Source: Thiosulfatihalobacter marinus (GTDB lineage: Bacteria; Pseudomonadota; Alphaproteobacteria; Rhodobacterales; Rhodobacteraceae). Taken from it: 64,000 nucleotides of DNA. The DNA lies in assembly GCF_016019955.1 (NCBI RefSeq), contig NZ_JAECRZ010000004.1, forward strand, positions 1-64,000, read 5' to 3'. How positions within the stretch are numbered: position 1 is the stretch's first letter; each line of letters starts with the position of its first letter. Both the position numbers and the translations under genes were made by a program. Below are positions 35,681 to 43,874 of the stretch, piece after piece. The notes under the pieces were generated by a model. It had not been told where the DNA came from. It was given only the letters and a program-made list of their open reading frames with translations, and made no database searches.

Positions 35681-36090
35681 CCCCGGCCGCTCTTGCAGCC
35701 CTGCACGATGCCGCTTTTCCCGACGCGCGCGGCTGGACGACCGAGGAATTCTCCGACCTGCTTGCCTCGCCTCATGTCTTTCTGGTCGATTGCGACGACG
35801 GTTTCGCCATCGGGCGCGCGGTGGCGGACGAGGCCGAATTGCTGACGATCGCCGTGGCGCCAACGGCCCGCCGCCAGGGCCTGGGCCGCATCCTGCTGGC
35901 CCGTTTCGAGGCAGCGGCCGAAGCGCGCGGCGCGCGGCGCGTCTTTCTCGAAGTCGCCGCCGACAACAGCCCGGCGCAGGCCTTGTACGAATCGGCCGGC
36001 TATGTCCGCATCGGCACACGCCCCGCCTATTATACCCGCCCCGGTGCCAACCCCGTGGCGGCCGTGGTGATGGGAAAGCCGCTTCCCTGA
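35677..36090 (+). CDS. rimI: GNAT acetyltransferase, RimI-like
   Basis: The 137-residue GNAT protein is predicted to acetylate the N-terminal alanine of ribosomal protein S18. The acetyl-CoA loop is IAVAPTARRQGLGRILL, and the C-terminal ALYESAGYVRIGTRPAYY is typical of RimI. The ATG at 35677 overlaps the tsaB stop by four bases. A longer frame begins inside tsaB but is not supported. RimI identity rests mostly on the tsaB neighbourhood. Confidence 0.85.
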   Translation: MTPAALAALHDAAFPDARGWTTEEFSDLLASPHVFLVDCDDGFAIGRAVADEAELLTIAVAPTARRQGLGRILLARFEAAAEARGARRVFLEVAADNSPAQALYESAGYVRIGTRPAYYTRPGANPVAAVVMGKPLP

Positions 36091-36125
36091 CGGCACCCTC
36101 CATCCATGACAGATTTTCGGCCAAT

Positions 36126-36146
36126 TGGTCAAAAACCGGTTGACCA
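36126..36146. promoter_or_regulatory. Palindromic operator candidate before the BMP operon
   Basis: TGGTCAA (36126-36132) and TTGACCA (36140-36146) are perfect inverted arms around seven bases. The right arm doubles as a -35-like TTGACC with TAACTT at 36165-36170 as a possible -10 (19-base spacing). It lies about 100 bases before the BMP gene. A GntR- or LacI-type regulator is plausible. No regulator gene is adjacent. Confidence 0.52.
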
Positions 36147-36248
36147 CCCCGTTGCTCTGCGGCCTAACTTGTGGATGATCAATCGGATCGTCACATCTGA
36201 AGGGCTGGCAAACCAACGACCGGCCCGCTCAACACATGGGAGATATTC

Positions 36249-37253
36249 ATGACCCTGATGCAAAAATTCCTTGGGGCCGCCGCCGCGATTGCCCTGTCGG
36301 CGGGCGCGTCCCTGGCCGAACCGGCGCTGATCTTTGACCTGGGCGGCAAGTTCGACAAATCCTTCAACGAAGCGGCCTTCAACGGCGCGAAACGCTGGGC
36401 CGAAGAAACCGGTGGCAAGTTTCTGGAGATCGAACTTCAGTCCGAAGCCCAGCGCGAGCAGGCGCTGCGCCGCTTTGCCGAGGCAGGCGCCAACCCGGTG
36501 ATCACCACCGGCTTTGCCTTTGCCACCCCGGTCGAGGCCGTGGCCCCGGATTACCCGGATACCAAATTCGTCAACATCGACGGCTGGATGCCCGAAGTCC
36601 CGCCCAACGTTCAACTGATCGGCTTTCAGGAACACCAGGGCTCGTATCTCGTCGGAATGCTGGCTGCGATGGCTTCGAAATCCGGCACGGTCGGCTTTAT
36701 CGGCGGCATGGACATTCCGCTGATCCGCCATTTCGGCTGCGGCTACGCGCAGGGCGTCAAGGCGGTGAACCCCGACATGAAGATCGTCGCCAACATGACC
36801 GGCACCACCCCCGCCGCATGGAACGACCCGGTGAAAGGCTCTGAGCTGACCAAGGCGCAGATCTCGCAGGGCGCTGACGTGATCTATGCCGCTGCGGGCG
36901 GCACCGGCGTGGGCGTGCTGCAAACCGCCGCCGACGAAGATATCCTGTCGATCGGCGTGGACAGCAACCAGAACTATCTGCACCCGGGCAAGGTTCTTAC
37001 CTCGATGCTCAAGCGTGTCGACGTGGCTGTCTATAACTCGATGATGGCCGGCGCCGATCTGGAAACCGGTGGGTTCACCACGCTCGGCCTGGCCGAAGAA
37101 GGTGTGGGTTGGGCCTATGACGAATACAACGCCCCCCTCATCACCGACGAGATGAAGGCCGCCGTGGACGACGCGCGCGCCAAGATCATCAGCGGCGAGC
37201 TGGAAGTTGTGTCCTACTACGCCAACGACAGCTGCCCGGCCTACGACTTCTAA
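36249..37253 (+). CDS. BMP-family ABC transporter substrate-binding protein
   Basis: The 334-residue periplasmic binding protein is of the Bmp/PnrA family, which binds purine nucleosides. The signal peptide (1-23) ends ASLA before EPALIFDLGGKFD. The FDKSFNEAAFNGAKRW motif and GTTPAAWNDP are characteristic. Downstream lie one ATPase and two permease genes, completing the importer. GGGAG precedes the ATG. A hairpin after the gene may protect its mRNA so that binding protein exceeds transporter. Ligand assignment to nucleosides is by family. Confidence 0.9.
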   Translation: MTLMQKFLGAAAAIALSAGASLAEPALIFDLGGKFDKSFNEAAFNGAKRWAEETGGKFLEIELQSEAQREQALRRFAEAGANPVITTGFAFATPVEAVAPDYPDTKFVNIDGWMPEVPPNVQLIGFQEHQGSYLVGMLAAMASKSGTVGFIGGMDIPLIRHFGCGYAQGVKAVNPDMKIVANMTGTTPAAWNDPVKGSELTKAQISQGADVIYAAAGGTGVGVLQTAADEDILSIGVDSNQNYLHPGKVLTSMLKRVDVAVYNSMMAGADLETGGFTTLGLAEEGVGWAYDEYNAPLITDEMKAAVDDARAKIISGELEVVSYYANDSCPAYDF

Positions 37254-37276
37254 GTCAGTGACCGGTTGAAACGGCA

Positions 37277-37305
37277 AAGGGCCGCACCATCGCGGCGCGG
37301 CCCTT
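37277..37305 (+). terminator. Intercistronic hairpin after the BMP gene
   Basis: AAGGGCCGC (37277-37285) pairs with GCGGCCCTT (37297-37305) around an 11-base loop, without a T-run. It sits between the binding-protein gene and the rest of the operon, so it is more likely a partial terminator or 3'-end stabiliser than a full stop. Confidence 0.6.
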
Positions 37306-37323
37306 CCTGCCAGGAAACACCCA

Positions 37324-37680
37324 ATGTCAGACAGCATCGCAGCCTTCTTTTCCGCTTGGGGCGACCCGAACCCGGAAACCCGCGCCCGATCCTTGCGCGA
37401 CTGCGTTGGTGAGGATGTTGTCTACGCCGATCCGCGCACGCCCGAACCGATCACCGACACGGCGGCGCTGAACCACTATATCGGCATGTACAGCCAGCAC
37501 AGCCCCGGCGCGACAGCGCATGTGGCGGCGCTATCCACGACCGGGACCAGCCATCGCGCCACCGTGACCTTTGTCATGGCCGACGGCGCAGGCCAGCACG
37601 GTCAGTATTTCATTGAACTCGACAAAACCGGACGGCTGGCGCGCCTGACCGGTTTCGCCGGTCTGGGAGAGCCTGAATGA
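37324..37680 (+). CDS. SnoaL/NTF2-like small protein inside the nucleoside ABC operon
   Basis: The 118-residue protein resembles the NTF2/SnoaL cone-shaped fold: MSDSIAAFFSAWGDPNPETR, then VVYADPRTPEPIT and a C-terminal beta sheet. Such proteins bind small hydrophobic ligands or act as isomerases/hydrolases. This one has no named function. It is placed between the binding protein and the ATPase gene, whose start it overlaps by four bases, so it is co-expressed with the importer. AGGAAA precedes the ATG. A role in nucleoside use is possible but unsupported by motif. Confidence 0.7.
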   Translation: MSDSIAAFFSAWGDPNPETRARSLRDCVGEDVVYADPRTPEPITDTAALNHYIGMYSQHSPGATAHVAALSTTGTSHRATVTFVMADGAGQHGQYFIELDKTGRLARLTGFAGLGEPE

Positions 37681-39278
37681 CAGCCCCCGCAATCGAACTC
37701 AAAGGCATCTCCAAGGCCTTTGGCCCCGTGCAGGCCAACAAGGACATTTCGATCTCCGTCATGCCGGGCACGATCCACGGCATCATCGGCGAAAACGGCG
37801 CCGGGAAATCCACGCTGATGTCCATCCTTTACGGTTTCTACAAGGCCGACAAGGGCGAGATATTCATCAAGGGCACCAAAACCCAGATCCCCGACAGCCA
37901 GGCCGCGATTGCCGTCGGCATCGGCATGGTGTTTCAGCATTTCAAGCTGGTCGAGAATTTCTCGGTTCTGGAAAACATCATTCTCGGAGCCGAGGAAGGC
38001 GTCCTTTTGCGTCCCTCGCTGGCCAAGGCCCGCAAGGAACTGGCCCACCTGGCGAAGGAATACGAACTCAACATCGATCCCGACGCACTTATCGAAAACC
38101 TCTCGGTCGGCCACCAGCAGCGGGTGGAAATCCTCAAGGCGCTCTACCGGCGGGCCGATATCCTCATTCTCGACGAGCCCACCGGCGTGCTGACCCCCGC
38201 CGAGGCCGATCAGCTGTTCCGCATCCTTGATCGCCTGCGCGACGAGGGCAAGACGATCATCCTGATCACCCACAAGCTGCGCGAGATCATGGACATCACC
38301 GATACGGTGTCGGTCATGCGGCGCGGCGAGATGACGGCCACCGTCAAGACCTCTGAAACCAGCCCCGAGGCGCTGGCCGAACTGATGGTGGGGCGCAAGG
38401 TGCTGCTGCGGGTTGACAAGGTTCCCGCCACGCCGGGCAAAACCGTTCTGGAAATCAAGGGGTTGCGCGTGATCGACGACAAGGGTGTCGAACGTGTCAA
38501 GGGCATCGACCTGACCGTGCGCGCCGGCGAGATCCTGGGCATCGCCGGGGTTGCGGGCAATGGCCAGTCCGAACTGCTCGAAGTGCTGGGCGGCTTTGCC
38601 GAGGGCACCGGCTCGATCCGGGTGAACGGCGTGGCCCTGCCGCTGTCGGGCAAGGGCGCCGACGGGCAGGCACGCCGTCATGCCGGCATCGCCCATGTAC
38701 CCGAAGACCGCCAGCGCGAAGGCCTGATCATGGACTATACCGCCTGGGAAAACATCGTCTTCGGCTATCACCTTGATCCGGAATACCAATCCGGTCTGTT
38801 GATGGACAATACCGGCATCCAGACCCTGGCCCAGGAAAAGATGGACCGGTTCGACGTACGCCCACCGCACCCGAAACTGGCGGCCAAGAATTTCTCTGGC
38901 GGCAACCAGCAAAAGATCGTTCTGGCCCGCGAAATCGAACGCAACCCCGACCTGCTGCTGGTCGGTCAGCCCACGCGCGGCGTGGATATCGGCGCCATCG
39001 AATTCATCCACCAGCAGATCGTGAACCTGCGCGATCAGGGCAAGGCGATCCTTCTGGTGTCGGTCGAACTGGAAGAGATCCTGTCGCTGGCCGATCGCGT
39101 CGCGGTGATGTTTGACGGCCATATCATGGGCGAACGCGCGCCCGACCAGACCGATGAAACCGAACTGGGCCTTTTGATGGCGGGCATCACCGAAATGCCG
39201 GACAAGCCCATCATCCAGGCCATCGACGAGCAATTTGACCACCAACAGAAAGAGCGCGAGGGCGAGCAGAATGGATAA
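37677..39278 (+). CDS. ABC transporter ATPase with two nucleotide-binding domains (nucleoside import)
   Basis: The 533-residue tandem ATPase drives the BMP-type importer. Domain 1 has GENGAGKST (near residue 38), signature LSVGHQQRVEI and Walker B ILILDEPT. Domain 2 is degenerate in the usual way of this family: the P-loop reads GVAGNGQSELLE and Walker B reads LLLVGQPTRGVD, while the signature FSGGNQQKIVLAREI is intact. Only one ATP site is therefore expected to be fully active. It overlaps the NTF2-like gene by four bases and the first permease by eight. Confidence 0.92.
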   Translation: MTAPAIELKGISKAFGPVQANKDISISVMPGTIHGIIGENGAGKSTLMSILYGFYKADKGEIFIKGTKTQIPDSQAAIAVGIGMVFQHFKLVENFSVLENIILGAEEGVLLRPSLAKARKELAHLAKEYELNIDPDALIENLSVGHQQRVEILKALYRRADILILDEPTGVLTPAEADQLFRILDRLRDEGKTIILITHKLREIMDITDTVSVMRRGEMTATVKTSETSPEALAELMVGRKVLLRVDKVPATPGKTVLEIKGLRVIDDKGVERVKGIDLTVRAGEILGIAGVAGNGQSELLEVLGGFAEGTGSIRVNGVALPLSGKGADGQARRHAGIAHVPEDRQREGLIMDYTAWENIVFGYHLDPEYQSGLLMDNTGIQTLAQEKMDRFDVRPPHPKLAAKNFSGGNQQKIVLAREIERNPDLLLVGQPTRGVDIGAIEFIHQQIVNLRDQGKAILLVSVELEEILSLADRVAVMFDGHIMGERAPDQTDETELGLLMAGITEMPDKPIIQAIDEQFDHQQKEREGEQNG

Positions 39279-40365
39279 GATGCCGCAATGGGCCGATATC
39301 GTCCTGATCCCTTTGATATCCCTGATCCTTGCGGCGGTCCTGTCGGCGCTGGTGATCCTGGCCATCGGGGAAAACCCGGTTGCCGCGTTCAAGCTGATGG
39401 TCGAAGGCGCGCTGATGCGGTCTGCCGGGTGGGGCTATACGCTCTACTATGCCACCAATTTCATGTTCACCGGCCTGGCCGTGGCCGTCGCCTTTCACGC
39501 CCGCATGTTCAATATCGGCGGCGAGGGCCAGGCCATGCTGGGGGGGTTGGGGGTCGCGCTGGTCGCGCTCTACATCCCCTGGCCGCACTGGTCGCTTGCC
39601 ATCCTTGGCGCCACTGCAGGGGCGGCGTTGTTCGGCGCCGCCTGGGCCTATATCCCGGCGCTGCTTCAGGCCAAACGCGGCAGCCATATCGTGATCACAA
39701 CGATCATGTTCAATTTCATCGCCGCCGGGTTGCTGAACTATGTTCTGGTCAATGTCCTGCGCCCCAAGGGATCGATGGATCCGGCCAGCGCCAATTTCCC
39801 CGACGCCACCAAGCTGCCCACCTTCCGCGACATGTTCTCGACCGCCGACAACATCATGTTCCGGGGCGCGCCGGCCAATGTCACCTTCTTCCTCGCCATC
39901 GCCGCCTGCGTGCTGGTCTGGTACCTGATCTGGCGCACAAGGCTGGGCTATGAAATCCGCGCCTTCGGGTTTTCGGAATCGGCGGCCAGATATGCCGGTA
40001 TCAGCCCGGTGCGCATCACGGTAATCGCCATGCTGATCTCGGGCGCGCTGGCCGGGCTGATGAGCGTCAACACCACCATGGGCGAAAGCGAACGTCTGGT
40101 GATGAACTCGACCGAGGGTGCCGGGTTCATCGGCATCGCCGTGGCCCTGATGGGCCGCTCCCATCCGTTTGGCGTGTTTCTTGCCGCCATCCTGTTCGGC
40201 TTTCTCTATCAGGGCGGCGCCGAGCTGGCGCTCTGGACGAATATCCCGCGCGAACTGATCGTGGTGATCCAGGCGCTGGTGATCCTGTTCACCGGGGCGC
40301 TGGACAACATGGTGCGCATGCCGCTTGAAAAGCTGTTCCTGGCTCTGCGCAGGAGGAATGTGTGA
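39271..40365 (+). CDS. Nucleoside ABC transporter permease, subunit 1
   Basis: The 364-residue inner-membrane permease is of the BPD_transp_2 family (as in ribose and nucleoside importers), with about eight to ten membrane segments. FNIGGEGQAMLGG near residue 87 and GFSESAARYAGIS (coupling loop) are conserved. The ATG at 39271 lies inside the ATPase gene end. An upstream TTG is also open. The stop TGA shares its last base with the ATG of the second permease. It pairs with that subunit to form the channel. Confidence 0.9.
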   Translation: MDKMPQWADIVLIPLISLILAAVLSALVILAIGENPVAAFKLMVEGALMRSAGWGYTLYYATNFMFTGLAVAVAFHARMFNIGGEGQAMLGGLGVALVALYIPWPHWSLAILGATAGAALFGAAWAYIPALLQAKRGSHIVITTIMFNFIAAGLLNYVLVNVLRPKGSMDPASANFPDATKLPTFRDMFSTADNIMFRGAPANVTFFLAIAACVLVWYLIWRTRLGYEIRAFGFSESAARYAGISPVRITVIAMLISGALAGLMSVNTTMGESERLVMNSTEGAGFIGIAVALMGRSHPFGVFLAAILFGFLYQGGAELALWTNIPRELIVVIQALVILFTGALDNMVRMPLEKLFLALRRRNV

Positions 40366-41330
40366 TGGATTTCCTGACAATTATCCAGGTTCTTGACAGC
40401 ACCGTTCGCCTGGCCACACCGCTCTTGCTGGCGTGCCTTGCCGGTCTGTATTCGGAACGCGCCGGGATCTTCGATATCGGTCTCGAAGGCAAGATGCTGG
40501 CCGCCGCCTTTTTCTCGGCCGCCGTGGCCTATGCCACCGGTTCTGTCTGGCTTGGCCTGCTGGCGGGGATCGCCAGTTCGCTGGTTCTGTCGATCATTCA
40601 CGGGCTGGCCTCGATCACGTTCCGGGGCAATCAGCTGATTTCCGGCGTGGCGATCAATTTTCTGGCTGCCGGGATCACCGTGCTCGTGGCGCAGGACTGG
40701 TTCCAACAGGGCGGGCGCACCCCGTCGCTCCCGCGCGAGGCCCGCTTCAACCCGATCGACCTGCCCCTGTCCGAAACGGTCGCGGATGTGCCCATTCTTG
40801 GCCCGATCTATTCCGAGCTGATCTCGGGGCATTCCATCCTTGTCTATATCGCCGTACTTGCGGTTCCGCTGACATGGTGGGTGCTGTATCGCACCCGCTT
40901 CGGGCTGCGCCTGCGCGCGGTGGGCGAAAACCCGGCCGCGGTTGACACGGCCGGCGTATCCGTCATCGGCCTGCGCTATGCGGCGGTGATGATCTGCGGC
41001 GTATTGTGCGGCATCGCCGGGGCCTATCTTGCCACAGCGCTTCAGGCCGGGTTCGTCAAGGACATGACCGCCGGGCGCGGCTTCATCGCGTTGGCTGCGC
41101 TGATCTTTGCCAAATGGCGCCCGTGGTATGCGCTTTGGTCCACCTTGCTGTTCGGTTTTCTGCAAGCCATTGCGCTGCGCTACCAGAATATCGAGCTGGG
41201 CAATTTTGTGATTCCCGTTCAGTTCATGGACGTGCTGCCCTATATCCTGACCGTCGTCATTCTGGCCGGTTTTGTCGGACGCGCCATTCCGCCGCGCGCG
41301 GGCGGCGAGCCATATGTCAAGGAACGCTGA
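40365..41330 (+). CDS. Nucleoside ABC transporter permease, subunit 2
   Basis: The 321-residue partner permease has FDIGLEGKMLAAAFFSA near residue 38, the counterpart of the GGEGQAM motif in subunit 1, and the coupling loop GENPAAVDTAGVSV. It has about eight membrane segments. AGGAGG at 40351-40356 is 8 bases before the ATG at 40365. A GTG at 40362 is an alternative. It closes the operon binding protein, NTF2-like, ATPase, permease, permease. A weak hairpin follows. Confidence 0.9.
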   Translation: MDFLTIIQVLDSTVRLATPLLLACLAGLYSERAGIFDIGLEGKMLAAAFFSAAVAYATGSVWLGLLAGIASSLVLSIIHGLASITFRGNQLISGVAINFLAAGITVLVAQDWFQQGGRTPSLPREARFNPIDLPLSETVADVPILGPIYSELISGHSILVYIAVLAVPLTWWVLYRTRFGLRLRAVGENPAAVDTAGVSVIGLRYAAVMICGVLCGIAGAYLATALQAGFVKDMTAGRGFIALAALIFAKWRPWYALWSTLLFGFLQAIALRYQNIELGNFVIPVQFMDVLPYILTVVILAGFVGRAIPPRAGGEPYVKER

Positions 41331-41362
41331 CGCCTGGACGGCCCGAATAGAGATTATTTCAG

Positions 41363-41399
41363 ACCTGCCGGTATTTGTGAGTGCTGGCAGGTTGATTTT
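41363..41399 (+). terminator. Possible terminator after the nucleoside ABC operon
   Basis: ACCTGCC (41363-41369) and GGCAGGT (41386-41392) form a 7-base-pair stem with a 16-base loop, followed by TGATTTTC. The stem is short and the loop long, so efficiency is doubtful. Confidence 0.5.
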
Positions 41400-41426
41400 C
41401 TGCAAACGCAAACTGTACTAAAATAC

Positions 41427-42344
41427 ATGCAGATTTATCTTCCCATTGCCGAAGTCTCCGTGAACGCGTTTCTGCTTCTCGGGTTGGGCGGCATGGTTGG
41501 GGTTCTGTCCGGCATGTTCGGCGTTGGCGGCGGTTTCCTGATGACGCCGCTTTTGTTTTTCATCGGCATCCCCCCCGCCGTCGCCGTCGCGACCGAGGCC
41601 AACCAGATCGTGGCCTCGTCCTTCTCGGGCGTTCTGGCACATTTCAAGCGTAGGACCGTCGATCTCAGGATGGGCTGCGTGCTTCTGGTCGGGGGCCTCT
41701 TCGGCGCGGCCCTGGGCGTGTTGGTCTTCAACTATCTCAAGTCGATGGGGCAGGTCGATCTGCTTGTGCGCCTGTCCTACGTGGTCTTTCTGGGCATCAT
41801 CGGCAGTCTGATGTTCGTCGAAAGCCTGAACGCGATCCGCAAGTCGCGGCGCAATACAGGCCCCGTCAAACGCAAGAAACACAACTGGATTCACGGCCTG
41901 CCCTTCAAGATGCGGTTCCGGGTCTCCGGGCTGTATATCTCGGTCATCCCGCCGATCATCGTCGGGATCTGCGTTGGCATCCTGGCAGCGATCATGGGGG
42001 TTGGCGGCGGCTTTATCATGGTGCCCGCCATGATCTACCTGCTGGGGATGCCCACCAAGGTTGTGGTGGGCACATCGCTGTTCCAGATCATCTTTGTCAC
42101 CGGGTTCACCACGCTTTTGCACGCCACCACCAACTATACGGTGGATATCGCGCTTGCGGTTCTGCTGCTGGTGGGGGGCGTGATCGGCGCCCAGATCGGC
42201 ACACGGATCGGCACCTATCTCAAGGCCGAACAACTGCGCATCCTGCTGGCCCTCATGGTCATCCTGGTCTGCGCCAAGCTGGCGCTGGACCTGCTTCTGG
42301 AACCAGGCGAGCTTTACTCTCTTGGGCCCCCGGGGGGACACTGA
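41427..42344 (+). CDS. TauE/SafE-family (TSUP) anion permease
   Basis: The 305-residue membrane protein of the TSUP family has about eight segments. The internally repeated motif GVGGGFLMTPLL (near residue 33) and GVGGGFIMVPAM (near 192) is diagnostic. Family members export sulfite or sulfoacetate or move related organic anions. The basic cytoplasmic middle loop (RKSRRNTGPVKRKKH) is typical. No clear ribosome site is seen. The next gene, four bases downstream, encodes a TIGR02186-type protein that commonly accompanies this permease in alphaproteobacteria. The substrate here is not known. Confidence 0.87.
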   Translation: MQIYLPIAEVSVNAFLLLGLGGMVGVLSGMFGVGGGFLMTPLLFFIGIPPAVAVATEANQIVASSFSGVLAHFKRRTVDLRMGCVLLVGGLFGAALGVLVFNYLKSMGQVDLLVRLSYVVFLGIIGSLMFVESLNAIRKSRRNTGPVKRKKHNWIHGLPFKMRFRVSGLYISVIPPIIVGICVGILAAIMGVGGGFIMVPAMIYLLGMPTKVVVGTSLFQIIFVTGFTTLLHATTNYTVDIALAVLLLVGGVIGAQIGTRIGTYLKAEQLRILLALMVILVCAKLALDLLLEPGELYSLGPPGGH

Positions 42345-42347
42345 GCA

Positions 42348-43106
42348 ATGCTGCGCCTGCTTGCCCTCCTCCTGCTGACCGCGCTGCCGCTGCGGGCCGA
42401 AGAAGTGGTGCTGGGTCTCAGCCAGGACAAAGTTGCAATCACCGCCACATTCGACGGCTCCGAGATCCTGATATTCGGGGCCGTCAAGCGCGAGGCGCCC
42501 ATCGTCGCCGACCCGCCACTCCATGTGGTCATCACCGTGTCCGGCCCCTCCAACCCCGTAACCGTGCGCCGCAAGGAACGGAAATTCGGCATCTGGATCA
42601 ATACCGATTCGGTCGAAGTAGACGCCGCACCCGCGTTCTACGCCGTCGCCACCTCTGCGCCTTTCAACCAGGTCCTGTCCAATGTCGAGGATCAGCGTTA
42701 CGGCGTCTCGATCCCCCGCGCCATCCGCTCTGTCGGGGCGCCCATGGAGGTGGCCGATGCCCAGAGCTTTTCCGAGGCCGTGATCCGCATCCGCACCCAA
42801 CAGGGGCTATATCAGCTGCTCGAAGGCGGCGTTCAGGTGGATCAGCAAACCCTGTTCCGCACTTCGATCACCATGCCCGCCAACCTGACCGAAGGCGCGC
42901 ATCCCACGCGCATCTTCCTGACGCGCGGCGGCAAGGTGGTGTCGAAATTCGAAACCGTGATCGATGTCAACAAGGTAGGGCTGGAACGCTGGCTTTACGA
43001 CATGTCGCGCCAGCAACCTCTGCTTTACGGCCTGATGTCGCTGGCCATCGCCATCGCGGCGGGTTGGGGCGCCTCGGCCGCTTTCCGCCTTATTCGGCAG
43101 GGCTAG
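42348..43106 (+). CDS. TIGR02186-family exported membrane-anchored protein
   Basis: The 252-residue protein has an N-terminal signal peptide (residues 1-17, LLALLLLTALPLRA), a beta-rich periplasmic domain (VLGLSQDKVAITATFDGSE, WINTDSVEVDAAPAFYAV) and one C-terminal membrane helix (LLYGLMSLAIAIAAGWGAS). It matches the conserved hypothetical family that follows TSUP permease genes in Rhodobacterales and Rhizobiales. The function is unknown. An accessory or periplasmic ligand-handling subunit is a guess from constant pairing. Coupled to the permease gene by a 3-base gap. Confidence 0.8.
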   Translation: MLRLLALLLLTALPLRAEEVVLGLSQDKVAITATFDGSEILIFGAVKREAPIVADPPLHVVITVSGPSNPVTVRRKERKFGIWINTDSVEVDAAPAFYAVATSAPFNQVLSNVEDQRYGVSIPRAIRSVGAPMEVADAQSFSEAVIRIRTQQGLYQLLEGGVQVDQQTLFRTSITMPANLTEGAHPTRIFLTRGGKVVSKFETVIDVNKVGLERWLYDMSRQQPLLYGLMSLAIAIAAGWGASAAFRLIRQG

Positions 43107-43145
43107 GCGCGGCGCCCGACCGGGACCAGGACGAATGCAAACGCC

Positions 43146-43874
43146 CTACCCGCGCCCAATATAGGCCATCCGGGTCGCCATCACCGTCATGAATTGTACA
43201 TTGGCCTCCAGCGGCAGCTCTGCCATGTGCAGCACCGACCGCGCCGCGTCCCCCACGTCCATTACCGGGTTGGGCGCCTTGCCCTCTGCCGCCAGCCGCG
43301 CGTTCAGCGCCGCCACCATATCGGTTTCGGCATTGCCGATATCGATCTGCCCACAGGCAATGCCCAACGCCCGCCCATCCAGCGACAGGCTTTTTGTCAG
43401 CCCGGTGATCGCGTGTTTCGTGGTGGTATAGCTGACCGACCCTTCGCGCGGCACATGGGCCGAAATCGACCCGTTGTTGATGATCCGCCCGCCCGCCGGA
43501 TCCTGCCGCCGCATCTGTTGAAACGCCAGCCGGGCCGCTATGAACATGCCGCGCAGGTTCACATTCACCACCGCGTCGAAATCCTCAACCTCCAGCGCGT
43601 CGATCGCGCCGGGCTTGCCGAACATGCCGGCATTGTTGAACAATACGTCCAGCCGACCGGCCCGTTCAACAAACGCATCAAAGGCCGCCTGCATCGCCGC
43701 CGCGTCGGTCACGTCCGCCGGCAGCGCCACCGCGTTTTCATACCGCGCCGCGATGCCTTGCAGCTTTTGCGCCCCGCGCGCCAGCAACCCCACGCGCCAG
43801 CCCGCCTCCAGAAACAAATCGGCGGTGGCGCGGCCAATCCCCTGGCTCGCCCCGGTGATCAGAATACTCTTCAT
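43146..43874 (-). CDS. Short-chain dehydrogenase/reductase
   Basis: The 242-residue Rossmann-fold oxidoreductase has the cofactor motif TGASQGIG (residues 7-14), NNAG (near 86), catalytic Ser in NNGSISAH and YxxxK as YTTTK. The chain ends soon after the substrate loop. The substrate is unknown. It overlaps the stop of the upstream RecD-like helicase gene by four bases and is the last gene of the leftward luxI-helicase-SDR series. Confidence 0.86.
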   Translation of the reverse strand: MKSILITGASQGIGRATADLFLEAGWRVGLLARGAQKLQGIAARYENAVALPADVTDAAAMQAAFDAFVERAGRLDVLFNNAGMFGKPGAIDALEVEDFDAVVNVNLRGMFIAARLAFQQMRRQDPAGGRIINNGSISAHVPREGSVSYTTTKHAITGLTKSLSLDGRALGIACGQIDIGNAETDMVAALNARLAAEGKAPNPVMDVGDAARSVLHMAELPLEANVQFMTVMATRMAYIGRG

